Assembly: GCA_002842855.1 (NCBI GenBank)
Contig: PHEE01000006.1
Coordinates: 44,905 to 108,904, forward strand
DNA: 64,000 bases
Source of the DNA: Alphaproteobacteria bacterium HGW-Alphaproteobacteria-4
GTDB taxonomy: Bacteria; Pseudomonadota; Alphaproteobacteria; Rhodobacterales; Rhodobacteraceae
Reading direction: 5' to 3'
How positions within the stretch are numbered: position 1 is the stretch's first letter; every line of letters begins with the position of its first letter. A program made the position numbers and the translations under genes. Under the pieces are notes generated by a model. The model was not told the origin of the DNA and did no database searches. It saw only the letters and a program-made list of their open reading frames with translations. Of this stretch, positions 53,701-62,953 are shown in pieces.

Positions 53701-56166
53701 CGCGGGCAGCACGGTGCGGCTGATCTGCCGTTCGACCGGGCGGCCCGAGCCTTCGTAGGCACGCATCGTGAAGGTCGCTTGCAGCGGCGCCGTTACATCA
53801 TCGGCGGGTTCGGACAGGACCGGGTAAAAGGTCGCCCGGCCCTCGGCATCCGTGCTGGCGGCACCGAGAAAATCATAGGCGGTGGTGAAGGCGGTGTCGT
53901 GCTGCCCGAAGCGGAAACCGGGGAAGCCCGCAAGCCCCTCGGCGCGGGTCAGCCGCAGGTCGCCATCAAGGTTGAGGCCAGCGCCCGGCGCGCCAAAGAG
54001 GTAGCGCGCTGCAACGCCAAGCTCGGCCTCCTTGCCGAGTGCCAGTGCGCCATCGGGCAGCGTCAGGTCAATGTCGATGCGTTCGGGCAGGAAATCTTCG
54101 ACCAGCACGCGCTGCGAAGCAAGCGGCGGCGCGTTGACATCGGCGAAGATATCCAGCCGCCAGGTGCCACGCGGGGCCGAGGCTGCGATCGGGAAGGCCA
54201 CCACATGCCCGCCCGCGCCCAGATCGGGCGCGAGGTTGCGCGCGTATTCGACGCCATCGGGCCGCATCAGCACCGCCACCAGCGGCAGGCCGGGCAGCGC
54301 CCGCGTGGCAGCATCGCGCGCCAGCAGGGTGGCGTTGACGGTTTCGCCCGCGCGGTAGGCGCCGCGGTCGGTGGTCACATACACATCAATCGGCGGCGCC
54401 GGCGGCAGCCCCTCGACGCCACGGTCGGACAGATCAAATTCGGCGTCGGTCAACGACAGGAAGGCCATGTCATCGCCCTTGGCCACGGTCACCAGCGCGG
54501 GCGCGGACGAGCCCTTGCCCCCCGTCAGCCCGGGCGCGAAATGCGCATAGCCCTGCGCATCGGTGCTGGCGGTGCCAAGCACGGCGTTGGCCTTGGAGAC
54601 CAATTGCACCGCCACGCCTTCGCGCGCCCCCGCATCGGAAAGCCCGCGCACCACAACATGCAGCCCGTCGGTGCCCGCAAGCGTGGAAAGCCCGAGGTCC
54701 GAGATCACGAACCACTGGGTTGCGGGGGGCGTTTCGTAAAGGTCGGCGCCGGGAATTGCGGCTTGCAGCGCGTAGATGCCGGGGCCAAGCGCGCCGGTGA
54801 CTTGCTGCACCGGCAGCCGGGTGGTGACATCGCGGTTGGTCAGCATCTCGACCTCGGCGGTGCCGCGCCAGACCGTCTCGGCCATGGTCTCGTTGAAATA
54901 ATCGAGCGACCAGTAATCGAGCGAACGGGCGAAATAGTCATCCCGCATCGCCGCCACGAGGTTACGGTCGGAAACCCGCAGCAGGGTCAGATCGAGCCCC
55001 GCGGTGTTGACGGTCTGCACCGGCAGCCCGGCATCGGCGGCGCGCGGCAACACATAAGCGCGGCCATCAAAGCGGACGGCGGGGGAACGGTCGCGGACAT
55101 AGGCGGTTACGGTTACGTCAGAGGCCAGCGCCTCGCCCGTAGCGGCAGGCAGCCCGGCGCGGAAGGTCAGCGCATAGCGCCCGCCGTGCTGGACCCCGCC
55201 AATGCAGATCTGGCTGGCCTCGGCGTCAACCGAAAGCCCACTTTGCGGCAGTTTCACGAAGCTGGAATAGTCCACCCCCGCGCGCACCAGATCGTCGCTG
55301 AAGGTCACGCAGATACGGGGGTCGGCGCTGTCGGCTTCAACCTGATGTTCGGCAATGCGGAAGCCGTATTTCGCGGCGGCATCATCAAGCGCGGCGGCGA
55401 TATCTTCGCGCCGCGAGATTGACTTGGCCAGCCGCAACGCGGGCACCATGTCGCGGCCACGGCCGACCCGCTCCAGCGCCTGGCTCAGCACCAGCAGCGC
55501 CTCGGCGCGCACCCCGGCGGAACCGGTGCGCAGATAGCCGTTAATCGCGGCCCGCACGGCGCGCGCGGCCTGCGCCCTTTGGTCGCTGTCGCTGCCACCC
55601 ATGGCGAGCAGCAGGCGCGCATATTCCAGCCAGTGGTCGGGCGCGTCGGTCAGGTTCACCACCGCGCCCTGCAACCGCATCGCAAGCCCCAGATCCCCGG
55701 ACCGGCGCGCATCGGCGATGCCGTCAAGCAACTGCTTGTCGGTCCAGTCGTTGTTCAGGTGCGTTTGCGCCAGCGTCGAGGCCTGATCATAGGCCGCCGC
55801 AAGGTCGCCCGCGCCCAGAAACGCCAGCTCACCCGCGCGCCCGATGGCGCGGTTGGCAACGCCCGCGCCAGCAAGCCGCACCCGTGCCGAGTAGGCGCCC
55901 TGATAGGGCGCCTCGCGGGTTACCGCCGATTTGGGAAAGCACGAGCCGTTGCGGGTGTTGAATGTCACTGCCGTGCAGGCGGAATTGCTGATGCAGGCGG
56001 TGGAACAAGCTTCCAGCGTGGTGTCGAATATCTGGGCGAGGTCGGTGCCGACCAGATCGACGTTTTCGCTCATCACCAGCCGGCGGGCCGGAACCAAGGG
56101 ATTTTCCTGCGCGAAGGTGGGTAAGGCAATTGCGCTTAGAAGGGCGGCGGTCAGCAGGGCGCGCAT
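50710..56166 (-). CDS. Bacterial alpha-2-macroglobulin with N-terminal PAN/Apple region
   Basis: 1818 residues. Signal peptide (LLTAALLSAIALPTFA then QE) without a lipobox, so it should be soluble in the periplasm. Residues about 50-80 hold a cysteine cluster like a PAN/Apple domain (CSTACISNSACTAVTF). Then come macroglobulin domains, a bait-like region, and the thioester C1370-T-E-Q1373 in PYGCTEQIT. Thioester macroglobulins trap proteases that enter the periplasm and are often paired with PBP1C for wall repair; pbpC follows after 4 bases. Confidence 0.95.
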   Translation of the reverse strand: MRALLTAALLSAIALPTFAQENPLVPARRLVMSENVDLVGTDLAQIFDTTLEACSTACISNSACTAVTFNTRNGSCFPKSAVTREAPYQGAYSARVRLAGAGVANRAIGRAGELAFLGAGDLAAAYDQASTLAQTHLNNDWTDKQLLDGIADARRSGDLGLAMRLQGAVVNLTDAPDHWLEYARLLLAMGGSDSDQRAQAARAVRAAINGYLRTGSAGVRAEALLVLSQALERVGRGRDMVPALRLAKSISRREDIAAALDDAAAKYGFRIAEHQVEADSADPRICVTFSDDLVRAGVDYSSFVKLPQSGLSVDAEASQICIGGVQHGGRYALTFRAGLPAATGEALASDVTVTAYVRDRSPAVRFDGRAYVLPRAADAGLPVQTVNTAGLDLTLLRVSDRNLVAAMRDDYFARSLDYWSLDYFNETMAETVWRGTAEVEMLTNRDVTTRLPVQQVTGALGPGIYALQAAIPGADLYETPPATQWFVISDLGLSTLAGTDGLHVVVRGLSDAGAREGVAVQLVSKANAVLGTASTDAQGYAHFAPGLTGGKGSSAPALVTVAKGDDMAFLSLTDAEFDLSDRGVEGLPPAPPIDVYVTTDRGAYRAGETVNATLLARDAATRALPGLPLVAVLMRPDGVEYARNLAPDLGAGGHVVAFPIAASAPRGTWRLDIFADVNAPPLASQRVLVEDFLPERIDIDLTLPDGALALGKEAELGVAARYLFGAPGAGLNLDGDLRLTRAEGLAGFPGFRFGQHDTAFTTAYDFLGAASTDAEGRATFYPVLSEPADDVTAPLQATFTMRAYEGSGRPVERQISRTVLPARPFLGIKPMFADEAVAEGAQARFQIVALGPEGTATTMPAHWTLNRIETRYQWYAISGTWNWEPVTHRTRVAEGDLALTAAGAQEIGARVDWGHYELKVESASGAYTAASMGFDAGWYAAAGALESPDRLALSLDAASYRPGDTARLRIVPQADGVAVVSVLSNHLISLQTVAVTAGENVIALPVTDEWGAGAYVTASVLRPLAEVAGDRVPNRALGLAHAKVDPGAHHLGVAFEVPASSDPRAPLPVALKVDGVAAGETAYATIAAVDLGILNLTGFKSPDPAAHYFGQRRLGVALRDLYGRLIDGRAGTLGILRSGGDANAGLKMQAPPPTEELVAYFSGPLTVGPDGYARTDFAMPAFNGTVRLMAVVWSASGVGQANTDVLVRDPVVVTATVPRFMAPGDQSRLLLEITHATGPAGRMPLAVSATGLRLGKSPFEVNLAPRRTFTLSIPVTAGDVEGVQSLRIVLTTPDGKQLEKVLSIPVQRLDPAVSRQSRFELAAGKSFTLDANVFDGLVPGTGRATLAVGPLARFDTAGLLASLNAYPYGCTEQITSKALPLLYFSDVAAAMGLSETEDVAIRITRTIAEVLTNQDASGAFGLWYPDSGDLWLDAYVTDFLSRAQTQGYAVPANAFRNALDNLRNQVNYAPEFDAGSNGGGVEIAYALMVLAREGAVPVGDLRYYADVKGDDFATPLAAAQLGAALASYGEQTRADAMFARAARLMADRAPETALWRADYGTRLRDQAAVLALAVEAGSNAIAADSAGQALATRLLGQRLSTQEATWALMATHALIDRPGAEGFTLNGAPFTGPLVRVLDDGPGFSPASIGNGSLRQETLTLTVFGVPEVPEPAGGKGYTINRIYYTLEGEAVSPESVAQGTRLVTVLEIIPHARDGAARLMVNDPLPAGFEIDNPNLLRAGDIAALDWLDVEGGTSMTEFRQDRFLAAIDWHGNDIFRLAYIVRAISPGSFHHPAASVEDMYRPDQRAQTDAGQVTVN

Positions 56167-56318
56167 GGGAAAACTCCTTGGTGGATGAATGGCGGAATGG
56201 TCTCACTTTCACCGAGTCCACGCAAGCGCGCCGCCAATTCCCCCGCGGATTAAGTGCTTGTTCACGCGGAGTGTGCAGGGTTGGTGCGAAACATTCAGGC
56301 AACAACGGGCGCCGCAGG

Positions 56319-58529
56319 ATGCAGGTCAGCATTGCCGACAAACTGGCACAGGAACGGCGCGCGCGACTGGCAGCCGAACGCCTGCTGGAACAGAAGAAAG
56401 CCGAGCTTTTTGCCGCCAACCAGAAGCTCGCGCTACACGCGCGGTCGCTCTCTGATCAGATCGTGGAGCAGCGGCACGGGCTGGAACGCGCGCGTGCGCA
56501 GGCCGAATCGCTTCAGGGCGAAAATCACAAGGTGCGCGGCGATCTGGAGCTTGCCAATTCGGCGGTGCAGATCGCGCAGCGGCGGCTGTGGGAGGCGCTG
56601 GAAACCATCCGCGATGGCTTTGCGGTGTTTGACGCGAACTTGCGGCTGGTCGCGGCGAACCGCGCCTATCTCGCGTTCTTCGATGGTCAGGTCGCGGTGA
56701 CGGCGGGGGTCAGTTACGCTGCGGTGCTCAAACTGGTGGCGCAGCATGGGATGTTTGACCTAGAGGGGCGCGACCCGCTTGATTGGCACCATGAGATGGT
56801 GGCGCGCATCCGCCGCACCAAGATCGAGCCGCAGGTGTTGCGGTTGGCCAACGGTCGCTATCTGCGGCTGATCGATCGCTGGGGCGACGATGGCGATCTG
56901 GTCTGTCTGGTGCAAGACATCACCAAGACCATGGCGCGCGAGGCCGAGCTGGAAGAGGCGCGCGCCAAGGCCGAGGCGGCGAACCGCGCCAAATCGGCTT
57001 TTCTTGCCAACATGAGCCATGAAATCCGCACGCCGATGAATGGCGTGGTGGGCATGGCCGACCTGTTGTGCGAAACCGCGCTGAGCGAAGATCAGCGGCT
57101 TTACGCAGAGACCATCAAGTCTTCGGGCGAGGCGCTGTTGAACATCATCAATGAGGTGCTCGATTATTCCAAGATCGAGGCCGACAAGCTGCGCCTTTAC
57201 CCCGAAGCGTTCGACCTTGAGCGTTGCCTGCACGAGGTGATGCTGCTGCTTGGCCCTTCGGCGCGCGACAAAGGGCTGAAATTGCTGATCGATTACGACA
57301 TGTTCCTGCCCACGCGCTTTATCGCTGACCCCGGCCGTATGCGGCAGGTGTTGACCAACCTCATAGGCAATGCGGTCAAGTTCACGCCCGAGGGCCATGT
57401 GCTGGCGCGGGTGGTGGGGGTGGAGCGGGGAGATGGCCGGTTTGATCTGCATGTGACGATCGAGGACACCGGCATCGGTATTGCCCCGGAAAACATCGAG
57501 CATGTGTTCGGAGAGTTCAATCAGGTCGAGAGCGAGTCGAACCGCAAGTTCGAGGGCACCGGGCTAGGGCTTGCGATTACCCGGCAACTGGTCGAGTTGA
57601 TGGGCGGCGGGGTCTGGGTGGACAGTGACCTTGGCCATGGCTCGTGTTTTGGCTTCAAGGTGACCCTGCCGGTGGCCGAGCCACATGCGGCGACGCCGGG
57701 GCCGACGCCGCCGATCACGCTCAAGGCAGCGCTGGTGATCGACGATCTGATGGTGAACCGGGTGATATTGGAGCGGCAGTTGCAGACCTACGGTCTGGCC
57801 GTGACGCTCTGTCGTTCCGGTGCCGAGGCGCTTGCGGCGCTTGCGGCGGGCGGGCGGTTCGATGTGGTGCTGACCGATCACCAGATGCCAGACATGGACG
57901 GGCTGCAACTGGTGCTGCGGCTGCGCGAAATGGGGCTGGAGACACCGATCCTGCTGCTGACCTCGGACCCCGACGAGGTGGCGATCGGCCCGATTCGGGG
58001 CGAACTGGCGGGCCTGTTGGAAAAGCCGGTGCTGCGGTCAGACCTGTTCCGCGCCTTGCAGGAAATTTCGCAACCCGCGGGCGTAGCGGCGATGGCGGCG
58101 GCAGCGCCCGAATTGCGACAGATGCGCGTGCTGGCCGCCGAGGACAACCGCACCAACCAGCTTGTATTCCGCAAGATGGTGAAAGATTACGACATCGACC
58201 TGACTTTCGCCAACAACGGGCGCGAGGCGGTCGATTTGTGGCAAAGTTGGCACCCCGATCTGGTGTTCATGGATATTTCGATGCCCGAAATGGACGGGCG
58301 TGAGGCGACCCGCCTTATCCGCGACCACGAACTGGTGAAAGGCTTGCCGCGCACCCCGATTGTGGCGCTGACCGCCCACGCGATGGAAGGAGATTCGGAC
58401 TCGATCCTTGCCGCGGGTGTTGACCACTATCTGACCAAGCCATTGAAAAAGAGCACAATCGCCGAACAGATCCATGCCCATTGCCCGCAGACATCGCGGC
58501 CCGCGGTAGCCGATCTCGAAAGCGCGTAG
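56319..58529 (+). CDS. Hybrid histidine kinase with PAS and two receiver domains
   Basis: 736 residues, no membrane segment. Residues 1-90 are a coiled coil; about 90-205 a PAS domain (IRDGFAVFDANLRLVAANRA); dimerisation domain with H234 (NMSHEIRTPMNG); HATPase domain with DTGIGI and GTGLGLAI; first receiver with D520 (LTDHQMPDMDG); second with D652 (FMDISMPEMDG) and KP. A soluble, PAS-driven phosphorelay enzyme. No cognate regulator gene lies next to it. The long upstream frame overlaps the divergent macroglobulin start, so 56319 is preferred. Confidence 0.93.
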   Translation: MQVSIADKLAQERRARLAAERLLEQKKAELFAANQKLALHARSLSDQIVEQRHGLERARAQAESLQGENHKVRGDLELANSAVQIAQRRLWEALETIRDGFAVFDANLRLVAANRAYLAFFDGQVAVTAGVSYAAVLKLVAQHGMFDLEGRDPLDWHHEMVARIRRTKIEPQVLRLANGRYLRLIDRWGDDGDLVCLVQDITKTMAREAELEEARAKAEAANRAKSAFLANMSHEIRTPMNGVVGMADLLCETALSEDQRLYAETIKSSGEALLNIINEVLDYSKIEADKLRLYPEAFDLERCLHEVMLLLGPSARDKGLKLLIDYDMFLPTRFIADPGRMRQVLTNLIGNAVKFTPEGHVLARVVGVERGDGRFDLHVTIEDTGIGIAPENIEHVFGEFNQVESESNRKFEGTGLGLAITRQLVELMGGGVWVDSDLGHGSCFGFKVTLPVAEPHAATPGPTPPITLKAALVIDDLMVNRVILERQLQTYGLAVTLCRSGAEALAALAAGGRFDVVLTDHQMPDMDGLQLVLRLREMGLETPILLLTSDPDEVAIGPIRGELAGLLEKPVLRSDLFRALQEISQPAGVAAMAAAAPELRQMRVLAAEDNRTNQLVFRKMVKDYDIDLTFANNGREAVDLWQSWHPDLVFMDISMPEMDGREATRLIRDHELVKGLPRTPIVALTAHAMEGDSDSILAAGVDHYLTKPLKKSTIAEQIHAHCPQTSRPAVADLESA

Positions 58530-58553
58530 CGGCTGGCACCGGCAGGGCGTGGG

Positions 58554-60602
58554 TCAACCCTCGGCGAGAATGGCCAGAAATGCGGCGCCGAAGCGCTCGG
58601 TCTTGGCCGCGCCCATGCCTTGGACATGGGCGAGCTGTTCCAGTGTGCGGGGCCGGGTTTCGGCAATCTGGCGCAGCGTGGATTGCGTGCAGTTCAGGTA
58701 GCGCCCGTGGCCATCGGTGCCGCGCGCAAGATCGAGTTGCGCGGCCTGCAAGCGGTCGAACAGCGCCCCCGCCGTGCTGCCCGCAAGCTTTCTGCGCGCC
58801 GGGTGCATTTCGGGCGCGGCCCCCGCGATCACCTCAAGAAACTGCGCGCCGTAGCTTTCGAGCTTCTTGGCCCCGACCCCGGATATCTGCGCCATCGCGT
58901 CCATCGTCATCGGCCGCGCCTCGGCCATTTCGATCAGGGTGCGATCGGGAAAGATGATGTAGGCGGGTGCGCGGGCGGCCTCGGCCAGCGCGCGGCGCTT
59001 GGCCTTGAGCGCGGAAAGCAGCGGCGCATCCTCGTCGGCCACGAGCGCGCGCACCACGGGCGCGGTCTTGGCGCGGCGCACAAGATCGCGGCGAAAGCTC
59101 AGGCGCGCCTCGTTGCGCAGCACCGGGCGGGCGGCCTCGGTCAGCACCAGCGCGCCGTGGCGTTCGGGGTCGGGGCGGATCAGATCATGCCCCTGCATCT
59201 GGCGAAACACCGATTGCCACTGGGCCTTGGTCAGGTCGCGGCCAACACCGAAGGTGGGCAGCGCTTCGTGCCCGCGCTGGTGCAGCTTGTCGGTGACCGA
59301 GCCGGTGAGAATGTCGATCAGGTGGCCCGCGCCGAAACTTTCGCCGGTGCGCAGGCAGGCCGAAAGCGCTTTGCGCACCGCCTCGGTGGCGTCGAACACC
59401 TCGGGCGGGGTCTGGCAGAGGTCGCAGTTTCCGCAGGGTTCCGACGCCTCGCCGAAATAGGCCAGCAGGCGCTGGCGGCGGCAGGCGGTGGCCTCGGCCA
59501 GCCCCAGAAGCGTGTTGAGGCGCGCGTGGTCGGCGGCCTTGCGGTCCGCCGGGGCCAACCCCTCGTCGATCTGCGCGCGGCGCAGGCGGATGTCGTCGGC
59601 GCCGTAAAGGGTAAGGGTTTCGGCGGGCGCGCCATCGCGGCCCGCACGGCCGATTTCCTGATAATAGCTTTCGATCGACTTTGGCAGGTCGGCATGCGCG
59701 ACCCAGCGGATATCGGGTTTGTCGATTCCCATGCCAAAGGCCACGGTTGCCACCACGATCAGCCCGTCGTCCTGCTGAAAGCGGGCTTCCACATCGCGGC
59801 GCGGCTGTGCCTCCATGCCGGCGTGGTAGGCAAGGGCCGCGTGCCCCGCCTCGCGCAGGGCAGCGGCGAGGGTTTCGGTTTTGGCGCGGCTGGCGCAATA
59901 GACAATGCCCGATTGCCCGCGCCGCGCATCGGCAAAGGCAAGGATCTGCGCGCGCGGTTCGTCTTTGGGCGCAAAGGCAAGGTGGATGTTGGGCCGGTCG
60001 AAACCGCGCAGAAAGGTCTCCGGGGCGATACCGCCAAAGAGTCGGGTGACAATTTCGGCGCGGGTTTCCTCGTCCGCGGTGGCGGTAAAGGCGGCAAGCG
60101 GCACGCCAAGCGCGCGGCGCAAATCACCGATGCGCAGGTAATCGGGGCGGAAGTCATGGCCCCACTGGCTGACGCAATGCGCCTCGTCAACCGCGATCAG
60201 GGTGGTGTTGATGCGCCGCAGCAGGCCAAGTGTGGCGGCCCCCGCCAGCCGTTCGGGCGCCATGTAGAGCAGCCGCAGGCGGCCCGCATCCAGCGCCGCA
60301 AAAACATCTTCGGTTTCCTCGTCGGTATTGCCCGAGGTCAGGGCGCCCGCCTCAACCCCCGCCGCGCGAAGGGCGCGCACCTGATCGCGCATCAGCGCGA
60401 TCAGCGGCGAGATTACCACCGTGACCCCCTCACGGCAGAGCGCGGGAAGCTGGAAGCAGAGCGATTTTCCGCCCCCGGTGGGCATGATTGCCAGCGTGTT
60501 GCGCCCGGCGAGGACCGCGCGCACCACTTCTTCCTGCCCCGGCCTGAAGTCGGAAAAGCCGAATACCGAGGCAAGCAGCGATTGCGGGGTAAGCGCGTTC
60601 AC
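58554..60602 (-). CDS. recQ: ATP-dependent DNA helicase RecQ
   Basis: 682 residues from GTG 60602. Walker A PTGGGKS (K46), DEAH box VDEAHCVSQWGHDF (139-142), RecQ zinc cysteines in CGNCDLCQTPPE, winged helix and two HRDC-like regions at the C-terminus (AQISGVGAKKLESYG and AHVQGMGAAKTERFG). Unwinds recombination and stalled-fork structures. It lies 2 bases after yggT, so they are probably one operon. Start uncertain by a few codons. Confidence 0.93.
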   Translation of the reverse strand: MNALTPQSLLASVFGFSDFRPGQEEVVRAVLAGRNTLAIMPTGGGKSLCFQLPALCREGVTVVISPLIALMRDQVRALRAAGVEAGALTSGNTDEETEDVFAALDAGRLRLLYMAPERLAGAATLGLLRRINTTLIAVDEAHCVSQWGHDFRPDYLRIGDLRRALGVPLAAFTATADEETRAEIVTRLFGGIAPETFLRGFDRPNIHLAFAPKDEPRAQILAFADARRGQSGIVYCASRAKTETLAAALREAGHAALAYHAGMEAQPRRDVEARFQQDDGLIVVATVAFGMGIDKPDIRWVAHADLPKSIESYYQEIGRAGRDGAPAETLTLYGADDIRLRRAQIDEGLAPADRKAADHARLNTLLGLAEATACRRQRLLAYFGEASEPCGNCDLCQTPPEVFDATEAVRKALSACLRTGESFGAGHLIDILTGSVTDKLHQRGHEALPTFGVGRDLTKAQWQSVFRQMQGHDLIRPDPERHGALVLTEAARPVLRNEARLSFRRDLVRRAKTAPVVRALVADEDAPLLSALKAKRRALAEAARAPAYIIFPDRTLIEMAEARPMTMDAMAQISGVGAKKLESYGAQFLEVIAGAAPEMHPARRKLAGSTAGALFDRLQAAQLDLARGTDGHGRYLNCTQSTLRQIAETRPRTLEQLAHVQGMGAAKTERFGAAFLAILAEG

Positions 60603-60604
60603 CC

Positions 60605-60898
60605 TCAAAAGCCGTAGAAAAAGCCCGCGTTGTTGATCAGCGCGCGTTGCAAGATGATGACCACGATGAATAGCACCAAGGGTGCGAGGTCCAGCCCGCC
60701 CATATTGGGCAGCATCCGGCGGATCGGTGCATAGATCGGGTCGAGCAGGCGGTTCAGGCCGAACCAGAGTTGCGCCACCAGCGGTTGGCGGACGTTGAGC
60801 ACCTGAAAGTTGATCAGCCAGCTCAGGATGATGTGGGCGATCATGATGAACCAGACCACGTTGAGGATCAGCGTCAGGGCTTGAAACAGGGTGATCAT
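60605..60898 (-). CDS. YggT-family membrane protein
   Basis: 97 residues with two helices (LTLILNVVWFIMIAHIILSW and LVLFIVVIILQRALI) and LLDPIYAPIRRMLPNMGGLD between them, the family pattern. Linked to osmotic shock resistance and division-site proteins in other bacteria. AGAGGA precedes the ATG. Confidence 0.9.
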   Translation of the reverse strand: MITLFQALTLILNVVWFIMIAHIILSWLINFQVLNVRQPLVAQLWFGLNRLLDPIYAPIRRMLPNMGGLDLAPLVLFIVVIILQRALINNAGFFYGF

Positions 60899-61028
60899 GG
60901 GCGTCCTCTTGGCGTTGCGGCCCCACAGGTATGTCAGCCACGCGTGGCATGCAACTGCAAGTGCCGCAACGTGCCGGGTTGACGGGGTCAAAAGGCTCGG
61001 GCAGCGAGGGCGCCAAGTGGAGGTGCGC

Positions 61029-61559
61029 ATGTATCCATTCGTCCGGCTCGCCAAAGAGGCGCTCAAGTTTCGCAATGCCCCCGCGCTGGGGCTGCTTGGC
61101 ACCCATGTCAGCCACCATGTCTGCTGGCCCTGGGATATCGACCCCTGGATGGAGCTGAACAATGGCCGCGCGCTGACGCTTTATGACCTTGGGCGGATTC
61201 CGCTTGCCAGCCGCACCGGGCTGGTGCGGGTAACGCGGGCGCATGGCTGGGGGCTGACGGTGGCGGGCAATTCGGTGCGCTACCGGCGCCGGGTGCAGCC
61301 GTTTCAGCGCTTTGAAATGCGCAGCCGCGCGCTTGGCTGGGATGCGCGGTTCTTTTACATTGAGCAAAGCATGTGGCGCGCGGGCGAATGCACCAACCAG
61401 ATGCTGCTGCGCATGGCGGTGATCTCGAAGGGTGGCATGATCGCGCCCGAGCGGGTGGCGGCGGAACTGGGGCACGCGGGCCCGGCCCCGGTGCTGCCCG
61501 AATGGGTGCAGGCGTGGATTGCCGCCGATGCCACCCGCCCCTGGCCGCCCGCCCCCTGA
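61029..61559 (+). CDS. Acyl-CoA thioesterase family (hotdog fold)
   Basis: 176 residues. WDIDPWMELNNGRALTLYDL matches the 4HBT active-site segment in which the usual N-H-x-N is replaced by ELNNGR, and VRYRRRVQPFQRFEM follows. It should hydrolyse a thioester of CoA. GGAGG is 5 bases before the ATG. Divergent from yggT-recQ. Confidence 0.8.
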   Translation: MYPFVRLAKEALKFRNAPALGLLGTHVSHHVCWPWDIDPWMELNNGRALTLYDLGRIPLASRTGLVRVTRAHGWGLTVAGNSVRYRRRVQPFQRFEMRSRALGWDARFFYIEQSMWRAGECTNQMLLRMAVISKGGMIAPERVAAELGHAGPAPVLPEWVQAWIAADATRPWPPAP

Positions 61560-61618
61560 GCCGCTTGCGCCGGGCGCCGATTTAAGGCTTGATCGGCGGC
61601 ACCGGGCGAGGGGGCATC

Positions 61619-62953
61619 ATGGCGCGCGCAAGCAAGAAGATCTGGGGCTGGTGGTTCTTTGACTGGGCAAGCCAGCCCTACAACACGCTGCTGATCACCT
61701 TCATCTTTGCCCCCTACATGACCGAGCTGCTGGGCAGCGGCACCGCCGCGCAAACGGTCTGGGGCTACGGCATTGGCGCAACCGGCGTGGTGATTGCCAT
61801 TCTTTCGCCCTTGCTGGGGGCGGTGGCAGACAAATCGGGCGGGCGGATGGGGTTCATCTGGCTGTTCTCGGCCATGTATGTCGTGGGTGCGTGGCTGCTG
61901 TGGTTTGCCGCACCCGGTGATTTCAATATCTGGCTGGTGATGCTGGCCTTTGCCTTTGGCATGATCGGCATGGAATTTGCCACCACCTTCACCAACGCGA
62001 TGCTGCCAGACCTCGGGACGCCGCAAGAGATCGGGCGCATTTCGGGCTCGGGCTGGGCGTTTGGCTACCTTGGCGGCATGGTGGCGTTGATCATCATGCT
62101 CACGCTTCTGGCCGAAAACGGATCGGGCAAGACACTGATCGGCATTTCGCCGATCTTCGGGCTTGATGCCGGTATGCGCGAGGGCACGCGCTCGGTCGGG
62201 CCGCTTACAGCGGTCTGGTATGCGGTGTTCATGGTGCCGTTCTTCCTGTGGGTGCGCGAGGTGCGCCGCCCCGGCATGGTTTCCATCGGCACCGCAGTGC
62301 GCGGCGCCTGGCCGGAACTGCGCGAAACCCTGCGGCACCTGCCACGCGACCGCAGCCTGTTCGCCTTCCTCTTCGCCTCGATGTTCTACCGCGACGCGTT
62401 GAACGGCATCTATTATTTTGGCGGCATCTACGCTTCGGGCGTGCTCGGCTGGTCGATTGTCAGTGTCGGCATCTTCGGGATTCTGGGCACCATTACCGGG
62501 GCGACATTTGCCTGGCTGGGCGGCAAGGCCGATGACCGTTTCGGGCCCAAACCGGTGATCGTGTTCACGGTGGCGGTGCTGACACTGGTGGCGGTGGGCG
62601 TGGTTTACGTTTCGCGCACATCGGTTTTCGGGTTCGTGGTGGGGCCGGAAAGCAACCTGCCCGACATCGCCTTTTATGTGATCGGCGGGCTGATCGGGGC
62701 GGCGGGCGGATCGATGCAGGCGGCAAGCCGGTCGATGATGGTGCGGCAGGCCGACCCGGCGAAAATCACTGAAAGTTTCGGGCTTTATGCGCTGACCGGC
62801 AAGGCCACGTCGTTCCTTGCGCCGCTGAGCATCGGCGTGGTGACGCAGTTGAGCGGCAGCCAGCAGATCGGCATCACGCCGCTGGTGGTGCTGTTTCTGG
62901 CCGGGCTGGCGTTGATGATCTGGGTGAAACCGCAAGGGGAGAGGAAAGGATGA
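61619..62953 (+). CDS. UMF1-family MFS transporter
   Basis: 444 residues, about 12 helices. WGWWFFDWASQPYNTLLITF at the N-terminus is the UMF1 signature, and LPDLGTPQEIGRISGSGWAF follows. The family is fungal Atg22-like; bacterial role unknown, probably efflux. It overlaps mepA by 4 bases (ATGA). Confidence 0.88.
   Translation: MARASKKIWGWWFFDWASQPYNTLLITFIFAPYMTELLGSGTAAQTVWGYGIGATGVVIAILSPLLGAVADKSGGRMGFIWLFSAMYVVGAWLLWFAAPGDFNIWLVMLAFAFGMIGMEFATTFTNAMLPDLGTPQEIGRISGSGWAFGYLGGMVALIIMLTLLAENGSGKTLIGISPIFGLDAGMREGTRSVGPLTAVWYAVFMVPFFLWVREVRRPGMVSIGTAVRGAWPELRETLRHLPRDRSLFAFLFASMFYRDALNGIYYFGGIYASGVLGWSIVSVGIFGILGTITGATFAWLGGKADDRFGPKPVIVFTVAVLTLVAVGVVYVSRTSVFGFVVGPESNLPDIAFYVIGGLIGAAGGSMQAASRSMMVRQADPAKITESFGLYALTGKATSFLAPLSIGVVTQLSGSQQIGITPLVVLFLAGLALMIWVKPQGERKG

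Noticed and set aside
52315..55422. 1035-codon plus-strand frame opposite the alpha-2-macroglobulin gene
   Set aside because: Glycine/arginine/histidine-rich with no domains, while the minus strand gives a signal peptide and thioester motif in the right order.
58620..60617. 665-codon plus-strand frame opposite recQ
   Set aside because: Low-complexity composition; recQ carries all helicase motifs.
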